In this document: positions 9,181-17,749 of the stretch, one piece after another
Numbering within the stretch: the first letter of the stretch is position 1
Layout of the letters: every line of letters starts with the position of its first letter
NCBI GenBank assembly: GCA_947175325.1
Contig: CAMWME010000003.1
Coordinates: 1 to 64,000 of the forward strand
DNA from: an uncultured Clostridia bacterium
GTDB taxonomy: Bacteria; Bacillota; Clostridia; Christensenellales; Borkfalkiaceae
Direction: 5' to 3'
DNA: 64,000 nucleotides
Notes under the pieces: generated by a model
Databases searched by the model: none
What the model saw: the letters and a program-made list of their open reading frames with translations, nothing else
Told to the model about the DNA's origin: nothing
Program-made: the position numbers and the translations under genes

Positions 9181-9209
9181 AAAAGAAAAAAGTTTAAAGG
9201 AGAAAGGGC

Positions 9210-9752
9210 GTGCCCGATAAGCAAAGCGAACAACTGAATAAGCTTTTATCGGGCTTAGCGCGCGGCGAGCCCGACTACCTTGACGGTATTTATCTTTTCA
9301 TTGGTAAAAGAATGTTTGCCGTCGCAACGAGTATGGTCGGACGGAACGACGCCGAGGACGTGGTTCACGATTCCTTAATTAAAATTGCCCGATTTGCACA
9401 TAAATACAAGCAAGACGACAACCCCGCCGCTTGGATACTTAAAATCGTGCGGAACACCGCCCTTGACCTTATTAAAAGGAAAAAGGCGCACCCCGCCGCC
9501 TCCACCGAGGAATTTTTCTCGCTTGCTTCCTCCGACTACGCGCCCGACAAGCGCGACGACGCGATTATGCTTGAACAAGCTATGAAAAAGCTTGCCCCCG
9601 ACGAGATGCGGGCAATTTACTTAAAATATTACGTGGATATGACCGTGCGCGAGATTGCGGCAGAAATGAAGATAAGCAAGTCCGCGGCGGATAGGTTAAT
9701 ACAAAAAGCTGAAGAAAATTTAAAATTTGCACTTTCGGCGGGACGAAACTGA
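9210..9752 (+). CDS. ECF-type RNA polymerase sigma factor
   Basis: A 180-residue sigma-70 family protein of extracytoplasmic-function type, with only regions 2 and 4. Region 2 spans about residues 25-95, with DAEDVVHDSLIKIARFAHKY and NPAAWILKIVRNTALDLIKRKK. Region 4 is near 130-175, with REIAAEMKISKSAADRLIQKAEENL as its helix-turn-helix. The GTG start is fixed by AAGGAG at the correct distance. It begins a run with a single-pass membrane protein and a VWA lipoprotein, the usual layout of an ECF factor with its cognate membrane anti-sigma factor. The inducing signal is unknown; an envelope signal is likely by analogy. Confidence 0.88.
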   Translation: MPDKQSEQLNKLLSGLARGEPDYLDGIYLFIGKRMFAVATSMVGRNDAEDVVHDSLIKIARFAHKYKQDDNPAAWILKIVRNTALDLIKRKKAHPAASTEEFFSLASSDYAPDKRDDAIMLEQAMKKLAPDEMRAIYLKYYVDMTVREIAAEMKISKSAADRLIQKAEENLKFALSAGRN

Positions 9753-9775
9753 AAGTAAAATCGTTGTAGATAAGA

Positions 9776-10501
9776 ATGAAAGACAAACGGCTTGAAGAAC
9801 AATTTAAGGGATACTTCGAGGGTGTTGAAATCCCCGAGCTCCCGAATAATATAGTTGCCGACGCTAAGAAGTCGGTTAAACGGCGCGACATAAGGTTGCC
9901 GAGGTTTGCAAAAATTGCCTCGATAGCAGCCTCCTTCGTGCTGGTCTTTGCCGTTGCCGCCGTACTTATTGCGCGTGCCGATTTCACGGTAGTACAGCCC
10001 GAGGGCGGAAACCAATCGGGTTCTGCGGGCGCACCGCCTACCGCCTCCACTTACACCGCTGACGCTTTGCTTGACCCCATTGATAAAGACGTCTACGCAC
10101 TTTCCACAGACGACGAGAATTATAAGTCTTTGAAATTCTTGAAAACGCTTGCATACAAGCCAAACGCCGAAGTTACCGAAATGCAAACTTACAGCTTTAA
10201 GGACAGCGGCGAGATAGCGCACGTCTACGCGGAAGTAACCCTTATTTCGGGCGCAAGGTACGACGCAACCGTCTACGTAGAGTTTACGGAAGAAACCTTT
10301 GACGAGCTGAAAGACTATTCAAGCTTCAAGACGGGCACTTACCGCGGTCTTTCCTACCGCCTTGAAACGGTTTATCCCGAAGACGAAGAACCCGTAAACA
10401 AGCTTTACGTTGAAAAGGACGGCGTTAAATATTACTTCAATATACAATCCTCGGACGAAAACTCGTATATAAAATGCCTTGAACTGCTTTTGCAAAAATA
10501 A
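9776..10501 (+). CDS. Single-pass membrane protein, probable anti-sigma factor
   Basis: 241 residues: a basic cytoplasmic N-terminus of about 45, one membrane helix (about 46-68, IASIAASFVLVFAVAAVLIA), and an extracellular domain of about 165. The N-terminal segment (LEEQFKGYFEGVEIPELPNNIVADAKKSVKRR) resembles the short sigma-binding tails of ECF anti-sigma proteins but has no zinc-binding HxxxCxxC motif. The extracellular part is not recognised. It starts 23 nt after the sigma gene, and that position is the main reason for the call. Confidence 0.6.
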   Translation: MKDKRLEEQFKGYFEGVEIPELPNNIVADAKKSVKRRDIRLPRFAKIASIAASFVLVFAVAAVLIARADFTVVQPEGGNQSGSAGAPPTASTYTADALLDPIDKDVYALSTDDENYKSLKFLKTLAYKPNAEVTEMQTYSFKDSGEIAHVYAEVTLISGARYDATVYVEFTEETFDELKDYSSFKTGTYRGLSYRLETVYPEDEEPVNKLYVEKDGVKYYFNIQSSDENSYIKCLELLLQK

Positions 10502-10573
10502 TTTTTCAAAAAGCGGGACAAAGCTTTAAGCCGTTTCGTTGTAATTACAGAAAAACCGAACGAGGTGGAAAAA

Positions 10574-12109
10574 ATGAAAAAGAAATTTGTATTAACGGCA
10601 GTATCATTAATGGGCGCGGCTTGCATAGGCTTTTGCGCTTGTAGCGCGGCCGGCGACGGCTGGGGCGGCGAAGGCGGTTGGAACGACGCGTCCGCCGCAT
10701 ACCCCGAAATTGCGGGCGGCAACTACGACTATAACTCGATAATAGAAAACGGCTTTAAAACGACGGATAAGGAAGCCTCCTCTTACTTCTCGCTTGACAG
10801 AAACACGGCTACCTACTCCTTGGTAAGGCGGCAGATTAATTCAAACCGCACTATCGCGCCCGACAGCGTAAGAATCGAAGAAATGATTAACTACTTCGGC
10901 TACGACTTCGACGCGCCCACGGATAAGGCGGTTGCGGTATCTTCCTACCTTGCACCTTGCCCTTGGAACGAAGAAAATATGCTTATGCTTGCGGGCGTTA
11001 AAACCAAGGAATATAACTTGAGCACCGAGGCTTGCAACTACGTGTTCCTCATCGACGTATCCGGCTCTATGGGCGGCAACGACAGAATTGAGCTTGCGAA
11101 AAGGGGCATTGAAAAGCTCGTAAACAATTTGGGCGATAACGACGTGATATCGCTAGTAACCTACGCAAGCGGAGTTAAAACCCATTTCACCGGCAAGGAA
11201 TGCACGGCAGACGGCAAGAAAGATATTATCAAAGCAATAAAAGGGCTTAAAGCGAGCGGCGCAACGAACGGCGGCGACGGACTTAAAAGAGCTTACGACG
11301 CGGCTGAAAGCAATTATAGAACGGACGGCAACAACCGCGTTATACTTATCTCCGACGGCGACTTCAACGTAGGAATGTCCTCGCAAAACGAGCTGAAAGA
11401 GTTCATACAAGACAAAGCCGAAAAAAGCGGCGTTTACCTCTCCGTCTTGGGCGTAGGCTTGGGCAACACCCGCGACAGCATTTTGGAAACGCTTGCAACC
11501 TGCGGCAACGGCAACTATGCATATCTTGATAACGATTTAGAGGCTGAAAAGGTTTTGGTCAACGAGCTTGGCGGCACCTTAAAGACGGTTGCAAAGGACG
11601 CGAAAGCCGGCGTAACCTTCGATAAGGATACGGTTGAAAAGTACAGACTTATCGGCTACGACACGAAGATACTTTCGGAAGACGAGTTCAACAGCTCCAA
11701 AACGGACGCGGGCGAAATAGGCAGCAACCTCTGCGTTGCCGCGCTGTACGAAATCAAGCTTAAAGAATTTGATATGCCCGCCGAAGTGGGCGCAGACGCT
11801 AAGCTTGCGGATATTGAAATCAAATATAAGGACGTGCAAACCAACGTTGAATTGAACGACAGCGTTAAATCGGAAGTTTATCTTAACGCCTCCTTCAACG
11901 ATACCGACGATTTCAAATTCATAAGTTGCGTTGCGGAGTTCGGCCTTCTCCTCCGTCAGTCGCAGTACGGCGGCACCGCAAGCTTCGAAAACCTTACCGA
12001 AAGACTTAGCAGCTTATCCGCCTACACAAGCAAAGACCCCTTGAAAAACGAGTTCGTAGAATTAGTCGGCAAAGCCTCCGAAAACCCCATCTACTCCCCC
12101 AAAAAGTAA
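10574..12109 (+). CDS. VWA-domain lipoprotein, YfbK-like
   Basis: About 511 residues. The ATG at 10574 is preferred over an in-frame GTG at 10565 because that GTG lies inside the ribosome binding site (GAGGTGG). The signal peptide ends near a lipobox-like GFCAC, then a Gly/Trp-rich linker. Residues about 70-150 match the vWF N-terminal domain (IEEMINYFGYDF, PCPWNEENMLML). A von Willebrand A domain follows with an intact MIDAS motif, FLIDVSGSMGG near 160, and a DUF3520-like C-terminus. VWA domains bind protein partners through a metal ion. As third gene after the ECF sigma and anti-sigma genes it may be the surface output or sensor of that system, which is inference. Confidence 0.88.
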   Translation: MKKKFVLTAVSLMGAACIGFCACSAAGDGWGGEGGWNDASAAYPEIAGGNYDYNSIIENGFKTTDKEASSYFSLDRNTATYSLVRRQINSNRTIAPDSVRIEEMINYFGYDFDAPTDKAVAVSSYLAPCPWNEENMLMLAGVKTKEYNLSTEACNYVFLIDVSGSMGGNDRIELAKRGIEKLVNNLGDNDVISLVTYASGVKTHFTGKECTADGKKDIIKAIKGLKASGATNGGDGLKRAYDAAESNYRTDGNNRVILISDGDFNVGMSSQNELKEFIQDKAEKSGVYLSVLGVGLGNTRDSILETLATCGNGNYAYLDNDLEAEKVLVNELGGTLKTVAKDAKAGVTFDKDTVEKYRLIGYDTKILSEDEFNSSKTDAGEIGSNLCVAALYEIKLKEFDMPAEVGADAKLADIEIKYKDVQTNVELNDSVKSEVYLNASFNDTDDFKFISCVAEFGLLLRQSQYGGTASFENLTERLSSLSAYTSKDPLKNEFVELVGKASENPIYSPKK

Positions 12110-12118
12110 GGTAATAAT

Positions 12119-12679
12119 ATGGCGGCGCAATACGATAAAAGAATACTTTGGGCTGTGTTAGGTCCCGTTTGCGGGGTGCTTTGTATAGGTTTAATAACCA
12201 CAATCGTCTGCTTAGTATTAATGTTTGGACCTACCTCTCAATCTCAAAGAAACGAGATGACGGAATATTACCGTAACAGCGAGTATTTAACCATTTACGG
12301 AAAGATAAGCGGTTACCGTTCCTTTGACAGAGAAGCAATTTTCAATTTTGAATTGGACGAAGATTGCATCAACTCACTGACAGAAGAACAACTCAAGTCA
12401 TTCGACGAAACTTGGATATCGGTAGCTTCTGCAAGATACGAGTTCCCCACTAACTGTGAAAAGGTTTTACGCGACAACGGATTTTTCGACTTAATGAAAA
12501 CCGACGAGCGCGGATACCTTTATTCGGAAGAAACGGTTACGATAATCGTAAACCACACCTCTTGGTATCACGAGGATACTCCTTACGCCGTGGGGCTTAG
12601 CGTCGGCGACACCGTGTACCTTGACTTCGAAACGGGCAAAGAACTGCTAATCGACTACATTCAACACGATATGTATTAA
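12119..12679 (+). CDS. Hypothetical membrane-anchored protein
   Basis: 186 residues, no recognised family. One strong membrane helix at about 10-36 (VLGPVCGVLCIGLITTIVCL...), then a soluble, probably extracellular domain of about 145 residues rich in acidic and aromatic residues. AAGG precedes the ATG, 9 nt after the VWA lipoprotein stop, so it is the fourth gene of the ECF-sigma run and may share its envelope role. Confidence 0.65.
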   Translation: MAAQYDKRILWAVLGPVCGVLCIGLITTIVCLVLMFGPTSQSQRNEMTEYYRNSEYLTIYGKISGYRSFDREAIFNFELDEDCINSLTEEQLKSFDETWISVASARYEFPTNCEKVLRDNGFFDLMKTDERGYLYSEETVTIIVNHTSWYHEDTPYAVGLSVGDTVYLDFETGKELLIDYIQHDMY

Positions 12680-12687
12680 AAACAAAA

Positions 12688-12724
12688 TAAGCCGCTTGCG
12701 AGAATTCCGCAAGCGGCTTTTATT
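12688..12724. terminator. Bidirectional terminator
   Basis: GCCGCTTGCG (12691-12700) pairs perfectly with CGCAAGCGGC (12708-12717), with A/T tracts on both sides, between convergent genes. Confidence 0.9.
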
Positions 12725-12728
12725 TAAA

Positions 12729-14012
12729 CTATTCGTCCATATCAATGCAAGCTTCGCGCTCCGCACCGACCGAAACGTACTTAATCTTGCACTCGCAAAG
12801 CTTTTCCAAGAGGTGAATGTAATCGAGCGCCTCTTTGGGCAAGTCCGACTTTTTTCTGCACTTCGTCGTGTCGCAGTGCCAGCCCTTCACCTTTTCGAAT
12901 ACGGGCTTGCAGTCGTCCAAAACGTCGGTGAATGGGAACTCGTCGATTACCTTGCCGTTCAAAAGATAGTGCGTGCAGATTTCGATTTCTTCGTAACCGT
13001 CAAGCACGTCCAATTTGGTAAGCGCAATTTCGTCCGCCCCTTGACAGCGTATGCCGTAGCGGGAAGCCACCACGTCAAAGGGTCCTACCCTTCTCGGTCT
13101 GCCCGTTGCCGCACCGTACTCGCCGCCGAGCTCACGAAGCTTTTCCGCCTTTTCTCCGAAGTATTCGCAAGTGAAAGGTCCCGCGCCCACACAGCTTGAA
13201 TAAGCCTTCATAATGCCGATAGAGTTATCTAACTTCAAATTAGGCACGCCCGCGCCGATAGGTGCGTACGCCGCAATGGTCGACGACGACGAGGTATAAG
13301 GCACGATGCCGAAGTCAATGTCGCGCAACGCACCGAGCTGAGCCTCGAACATAATATTCTTGCCTTGCTTGTTCGCCGCGTTAAGGTACAAGCCCGTGTC
13401 GCAAACGTACTCCGCAAGGGGCTTGCCGTAGGTTTCGAAGTACTCAATCATTTCGTCGACGGTGATAGGGTCAAAGCCGTAGGCTTTAATGGTCATATTC
13501 TTCCACGCAACGATGTCGGGCAAACGCTTGTATAAAAGCGCGGTGTTTAAAAGCTCGCCCATTCTGAACGCCTTCTTCATATACTTGTCGGCGTAGATAG
13601 GCGCGATGCCGCGGCGGGTCGAGCCGTATGGCTTGCCCGTTGCCTTAGTAAGCCTATCCTCTTCCATAATATCTTGCAACACGTTGTAGGGCATTGTGAT
13701 TACGGCTTTATCGCTTATCTTCAAGTTCGCGGGGGTTATCTTAATACCGCCCTCTCTCAGCTTTGCGATTTCTCCGCAGAGGTGCTTTATGTCTATAACC
13801 ATTCCCGGTCCCAAAACATTAACGACATCATCACGAAGAATACCCGACGGCAGAAGATTTAGAATAAATCTTCCCTTTTCGTTAATTACGGTATGCCCCG
13901 CATTATTTCCGCCTTGATAGCGGCAGACGATATCGAACTTTTCGGAGAGAAGGTCAACCATTCTTCCCTTGCCTTCGTCGCCCCAATTTATACCGCATAT
14001 GCTAGTTAACAT
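12729..14012 (-). CDS. purA: Adenylosuccinate synthetase
   Basis: Joins IMP and aspartate using GTP, the first committed step to AMP. The 427 residues are the normal length. The N-terminus holds the signature GINWGDEGKGRMVDLLSEKFD followed by YQGGNNAGHTV. ATGRPRRVGPFDVVASRYGIR and the GTP-binding TKLDVLDGY are also intact. The ATG at 14012 follows AAGGTG, and a good promoter lies at 14046-14074. Transcribed alone. Confidence 0.97.
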   Translation of the reverse strand: MLTSICGINWGDEGKGRMVDLLSEKFDIVCRYQGGNNAGHTVINEKGRFILNLLPSGILRDDVVNVLGPGMVIDIKHLCGEIAKLREGGIKITPANLKISDKAVITMPYNVLQDIMEEDRLTKATGKPYGSTRRGIAPIYADKYMKKAFRMGELLNTALLYKRLPDIVAWKNMTIKAYGFDPITVDEMIEYFETYGKPLAEYVCDTGLYLNAANKQGKNIMFEAQLGALRDIDFGIVPYTSSSSTIAAYAPIGAGVPNLKLDNSIGIMKAYSSCVGAGPFTCEYFGEKAEKLRELGGEYGAATGRPRRVGPFDVVASRYGIRCQGADEIALTKLDVLDGYEEIEICTHYLLNGKVIDEFPFTDVLDDCKPVFEKVKGWHCDTTKCRKKSDLPKEALDYIHLLEKLCECKIKYVSVGAEREACIDMDE

Positions 14013-14045
14013 AATACTTCACCTTTGCTTTTTATTACGCTATAT

Positions 14046-14074
14046 ATTATAAATCAACCCGCCCGCATAGTCAA
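14046..14074 (-). promoter_or_regulatory. purA promoter
   Basis: On the minus strand TTGACT (14074-14069), 17-nt spacer, TATAAT (14051-14046). No purine riboswitch-like structure is apparent in the short leader. Confidence 0.75.
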
Positions 14075-14075
14075 T

Positions 14076-14101
14076 AAAAAAGCGCGGATTTACACCCGCG
14101 C
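14076..14101 (-). terminator. Terminator of the DUF6442/XRE operon
   Basis: On the minus strand GCGCGG/CCGCGC with an 8-nt loop followed by TTTTTT, immediately upstream of the purA -35 box. Confidence 0.85.
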
Positions 14102-14116
14102 AATTAATTTAAATTT

Positions 14117-14335
14117 CTACCCGAAGTAGAATAAATCTTCAAACTTTTCGTCCAGTGCAATACATAAAATAAGCGCAAGCTTAGCCGTAGGACTGAACTG
14201 CCCCGTTTCTATGCTGGATATAGTATTTCGGGATACGCCCACCAATTTTGCAAGCCCGTCTTGGGAAAGGTTTTGCCTCACCCTTGCTTCCTTTATGCGG
14301 TTTTTTAATACGAGCTTATCGTTCTTATCACCCAT
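14117..14335 (-). CDS. XRE-family HTH regulator, 72 residues
   Basis: A minimal Cro/C1-type DNA-binding protein: residues 9-65 form one helix-turn-helix domain (RIKEARVRQNLSQDGLAKLVGVSRNTISSIETGQFSPTAKLALILCIAL), with no effector domain. Its ATG follows directly on the stop of the DUF6442 gene, so the two are translationally coupled. This pairing of a small HTH protein with a small membrane protein is common in Bacillota. It probably represses its own operon, and direct repeats in the promoter are a candidate site. Confidence 0.88.
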   Translation of the reverse strand: MGDKNDKLVLKNRIKEARVRQNLSQDGLAKLVGVSRNTISSIETGQFSPTAKLALILCIALDEKFEDLFYFG

Positions 14336-14728
14336 TTACAAAGCCACCCCGCAAAGCTCTAATATCCATACAACGATTAGGATAACGACGCAAATTGCCA
14401 TAATTATTCCGCCCACCAACATAAACTTACGGAATTTATTTCCCTTAATTCCGAGGAAGATAACGTAAGCCGCCATTAGTGAACCTATAACGATATATAA
14501 CGCCAGCGGTACTTCCACGTCGAAAATCATTGACAGCCCCATTACCAGACACGCAACTATCGCACAGACCGATACGGCAATCCTTGCCGCCCACTTTTCA
14601 CCGCTCTTTTGCATTTCGTCGCCGTTCTTGTTTTCTTCACGGCTCTTTGCAAGTATTTCTTCCTTCGTCAAAGCGTTCGTTTTTTCTTCGACCTCTTCCG
14701 TTTCAACTAAATTTTCTTTTTCTTCCAT
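14336..14728 (-). CDS. DUF6442-like small membrane protein
   Basis: 130 residues from the ATG at 14728, fixed by AAAGGAGGG; an upstream start at 14806 would lie in the promoter. The acidic N-terminus contains KEEILAKSREENKNGDE, which resembles the DUF6442 signature. At least three membrane helices follow (about 55-75, 78-98, 103-127). Function is unknown. The first gene of a two-gene operon with the XRE regulator. Confidence 0.72.
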   Translation of the reverse strand: MEEKENLVETEEVEEKTNALTKEEILAKSREENKNGDEMQKSGEKWAARIAVSVCAIVACLVMGLSMIFDVEVPLALYIVIGSLMAAYVIFLGIKGNKFRKFMLVGGIIMAICVVILIVVWILELCGVAL

Positions 14729-14742
14729 AATTTTCCCTCCTT

Positions 14743-14794
14743 TGCCAAGTTTTGTTTGCAAGATTATAATAACACTGCCAAGTTTTCTTGTCAA
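14743..14794 (-). promoter_or_regulatory. Promoter with paired direct repeats (candidate XRE operator)
   Basis: On the minus strand TTGACA (14794-14789), 17-nt spacer, TATTAT (14771-14766). The 11-mer AAAACTTGGCA occurs twice, at 14786-14776 inside the spacer and at 14753-14743 after the start point, exactly 33 bp apart (about three helical turns). Confidence 0.6.
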
Positions 14795-14836
14795 CAAATT
14801 ATACACAAATTTTTAAAAAATTTTTTCAAACAAAAT

Positions 14837-14860
14837 AACCGCCGAGGTTGTTCGGCGGTT
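14837..14860 (-). terminator. Terminator after the S-4TM-like gene
   Basis: AACCGCCGA / TCGGCGGTT hairpin followed on the minus strand by a modest T-rich stretch. Confidence 0.6.
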
Positions 14861-14864
14861 TAAA

Positions 14865-16049
14865 TTACTTTTTCTTATTTGATTTGGGTTTTTGGGGCTT
14901 GGCTTTTACCGGCTTGGGTTGCTTGACCTTTGCGGGCTTGGCTGGTTTGGCGGGCTTTTGCGCCGCCGGTTTAGCGGGCTTTGCGGGTTGCACCGGCTTT
15001 TGCGCGGGCTTTGCGCCCTTGCTCGCGTCGGCCACCGCAAGCTGCTTTTGCGCCTTTTGAAGCTTCTTTTTCTTTTCAAGCTTCTTCAAGGTTTCCATGT
15101 CAATTTCTTGCTGAATTATAAGCGACTTGCCCTTCGGCTGTGAAATAACGCCCTTTTGGATAAGCGATTTTTGCTTTAACTCCACGAGCGCCGAACGGAA
15201 TCTTTCGGTTACGCCCGTCTGCAACACCTCCACGCCCTTATGGAACATTTTTCTGAAAAAGTTGAAAATAACGGGGCGGTTGCGGTACATTTCGTATTCG
15301 AGCTGCTGAACGTAGTAGTGCATTCTTGCAAGCCTTTCGGTGGATACGTCGCCGTCGGCAAAGAAGTTATCAATGTCCGCACAAGTCTTGGTGCAGTTAC
15401 GCATACACTCCTTTGCACTGTTACAGTCCTTAATAATGGGGCTTACCAAGGGATAGAACGCGATAATCAGCGCCAAATATTCTTGGGTGTTTTCTTTAAG
15501 GAAAATCATTCCCACGAACAGTGCAACGACCGCCATCAAGAAGAAGAAATATATGTAGAAAATTCTGCTCAATAGGTACTTGTTCGTCGCCGCGTTGATA
15601 CGGCAAATGTACATATAACTGTAATCGTCCGATATATCGTCGGGAACGTCTATTTTGTACTTTTCCTCAACCTCTTGCGCCTTGGATAAGCCCTTGCGGA
15701 TTGCAAGCTCGTTCAAGTCGTTGGTCATTTCCCTATCGTACTCTATCTTGGAGAACGGCGAGCCCGTAACGCCCGTTTCGTATAATTGCAGAGAATGTAT
15801 CCCCACGTCCTTGTGCTTGGTTAAAAAGGAAGTAACGCACTCGGTAACTATGGACAGCGCAAACGAAACTATCGAGCAAATTAAGTTGTATTCCGATTTG
15901 ACTTGCGGAATAAACGACAGCACGACGGGCACTATCGCAAGGATATACAAAACGACCTTAATCGCTTTCAGCTCTCTGAAAATGCGGTTAGAGGCGTAAT
16001 GAAATTTTGCGTGTTTATTCTGTCCGCATCTTTCGTTGACCTTATTCAC
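14865..16049 (-). CDS. S-4TM-like putative pore-forming membrane protein with Lys/Pro/Ala tail
   Basis: 394 residues. GGAGG lies 6 nt before a GTG at 16049, which I choose over a TTG at 16055 that abuts the GGAGG. Four membrane helices lie in two pairs (about 30-52, 56-78, 160-183, 190-208). Between them is LYETGVTGSPFSK, and after them QQLEYEMYRNRPVIFNFFRKMF; both resemble the S-4TM family of predicted pore-forming effectors of cyclic-nucleotide immune systems. No nucleotidyltransferase or other defence gene is adjacent. The last 95 residues are an unusual basic low-complexity tail (KKLEKKKKLQKAQK, then repeated KPAKPA/AQKPAK). It overlaps the CLC channel gene by 8 nt. The family call rests on motif resemblance only. 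Confidence 0.5.
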   Translation of the reverse strand: MNKVNERCGQNKHAKFHYASNRIFRELKAIKVVLYILAIVPVVLSFIPQVKSEYNLICSIVSFALSIVTECVTSFLTKHKDVGIHSLQLYETGVTGSPFSKIEYDREMTNDLNELAIRKGLSKAQEVEEKYKIDVPDDISDDYSYMYICRINAATNKYLLSRIFYIYFFFLMAVVALFVGMIFLKENTQEYLALIIAFYPLVSPIIKDCNSAKECMRNCTKTCADIDNFFADGDVSTERLARMHYYVQQLEYEMYRNRPVIFNFFRKMFHKGVEVLQTGVTERFRSALVELKQKSLIQKGVISQPKGKSLIIQQEIDMETLKKLEKKKKLQKAQKQLAVADASKGAKPAQKPVQPAKPAKPAAQKPAKPAKPAKVKQPKPVKAKPQKPKSNKKK

Positions 16050-17682
16050 TTTCAACCTCCGCCTTTGCTTTATCTTGCTTGCCGACTATGGAATACATAT
16101 ATTCCATAAGCTCTTTCTCGTCGTCCGTTTCGCACTCGAAGATTATGCCCTCGCCCGCGTGCAGAACGGTTTCGCCGTCCGCAACGGTTTGGGTACCGTC
16201 CTCTTTAATTACGCCGACCACGAGCCCGTTAGTGGGCCAAACTATCTTCCTTACCTTCGCGCCGTCCGCTTTGGAGTTTAGCATAACTTTAAGCTCCAAG
16301 CGCACCTTTTGAACCTTAGCGTACAGCTTTTCGTCGGCAATGTACTGCTCCAAATTCTTCTCGTAAATGGCCTCGGTCTTAAACAGCATACCGATAAGGT
16401 AACCGATAGTTACGCCCAAAAGCGCGGGCAAGAAATTGACGAACTGCCCCGTAAGCTCAAACACCATAACCATACCGGTTATGGGCGCTTTGACTATACA
16501 AGTGAAGAACGCCGCCATGCAGATTATTATAAGGTAGTCGCCGAATTTCGGGTCCATTCCGCCCATTTGGAATAAAATTGACAAAATCGCGCCCAAGCCC
16601 GCACCGACTGCAAGCATAGGAATGAACACGCCGCAAGGCACGCCGCAGCCCATAGTCATAACCGCGGTGATAAAGCGGATAACTACGATAATTATAAGGC
16701 TTGCGATAAGCCCGATACCGAATACCGAAATCCCGCTTATCTCGCCCGTCCCTTTCGTAGAAAGGGCCTCGATAAAGGAGTGTCCGCCGCCCGTTGAATA
16801 AAGGGTAATAAGCCCGAACGCGCCCGCAAGCACGAAGGGAATAATATACTTACCTACTCCCTTTAAAAACTTAATCTTTTTAAACAGCTTTTTCGAAGCG
16901 AACACGAGGTAATAGAACCCCACGCCCGCAAGCGAAACAATGATTGCGGCAAGCGCAACCCACAAGAAGAATATGAGGTCGGAACCGCTAAAACCGATAT
17001 GCGCGAACTCAAAGCCTTCAAAAGCAAAGCCCACGCCGAAGCCCAGCGCGGGGCGAATGGCGTTGCGCGTAACAACCGCGGTTACGACGCTTATTGCCGC
17101 ACAAATGAACACTTGTGGCGAGAACGAGCGGAACGCCTCTTCCAAAGCGAACACCACGCCCGTTATGGGTGCGTTAAAGGCAACTGCAAGACCCGCCGAA
17201 GAACCGCTTGCAATCTGCAATCTTTTAACCATTTGGTTGCGCCTTAAAAGCGTACCCGTAGCAGAGCCGCAGCAACCGCCTATTTCCAAAGAGGGTCCTT
17301 CCGCGCCCGCGGGGTAGCCCATTAAAACGCACGCCAAAGACGCCGCAAACATAGAGGTAAGCGTTATATACCACTTAAAGCGAACGACGCCGCGCGCCGC
17401 CCCCTCTATCTGCGGAATGCCGCTTCCGCGTATCATGGGTACGAGCTTAACGAGGGTGCCTATAACCAGCGCGCCCGCCGCAAGCCCAACGAACAAAAGC
17501 GGAATAAATGCGGGGTTTCCCAAAAGCATTGAGTAAAGCTTTTCCGAAGTCCCCTCGCCCAGCGACATTAAAATATTATAGAAGGTTACGACGACGCCCG
17601 CAAAAAGTCCCGTCAACACGGACATTATAACCATATTGAGGGCGTTATCCCACACCAATCTCGAATATTTTTTCATACTCAA
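16042..17682 (-). CDS. CLC-family chloride channel/transporter with C-terminal TrkA-C domain
   Basis: 546 residues. The membrane domain has about ten helices and the CLC selectivity motifs GSGIPQIEGA, GAEGPSLEIG (the usual Lys/Arg of G[KR]EGP is Ala; the gating Glu is kept), and CGVFIPMLAVGAGLG. The last ~85 residues (VRKIVWPTNGLVVGVIKEDG...TVLHAGEGIIFECE) form a TrkA-C/RCK-C regulatory domain, as in several Bacillota CLC proteins. It may be a channel or a Cl-/H+ exchanger. Its stop overlaps the start of the S-4TM-like gene, so the two are translationally coupled. Confidence 0.92.
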   Translation of the reverse strand: MSMKKYSRLVWDNALNMVIMSVLTGLFAGVVVTFYNILMSLGEGTSEKLYSMLLGNPAFIPLLFVGLAAGALVIGTLVKLVPMIRGSGIPQIEGAARGVVRFKWYITLTSMFAASLACVLMGYPAGAEGPSLEIGGCCGSATGTLLRRNQMVKRLQIASGSSAGLAVAFNAPITGVVFALEEAFRSFSPQVFICAAISVVTAVVTRNAIRPALGFGVGFAFEGFEFAHIGFSGSDLIFFLWVALAAIIVSLAGVGFYYLVFASKKLFKKIKFLKGVGKYIIPFVLAGAFGLITLYSTGGGHSFIEALSTKGTGEISGISVFGIGLIASLIIIVVIRFITAVMTMGCGVPCGVFIPMLAVGAGLGAILSILFQMGGMDPKFGDYLIIICMAAFFTCIVKAPITGMVMVFELTGQFVNFLPALLGVTIGYLIGMLFKTEAIYEKNLEQYIADEKLYAKVQKVRLELKVMLNSKADGAKVRKIVWPTNGLVVGVIKEDGTQTVADGETVLHAGEGIIFECETDDEKELMEYMYSIVGKQDKAKAEVESE

Positions 17683-17715
17683 TCATTATAACATACCCGT
17701 AATAAAATGTCATTA

Positions 17716-17748
17716 AAAAAAGCCCCCCTTTTTCAAAGGGGACTTTTT
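17716..17748 (-). terminator. Terminator after glnA
   Basis: CCCCTTT / AAAGGGG hairpin with A/T tracts on both sides, at the 3' end of the glutamine synthetase gene on the minus strand. Confidence 0.85.
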
Positions 17749-17749
17749 A

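Noticed and set aside
14880-15060. Repeated DNA units that could suggest a CRISPR array or satellite
   Set aside because: The period follows codons for Lys-Pro-Ala in one open frame and there are no unique spacers.
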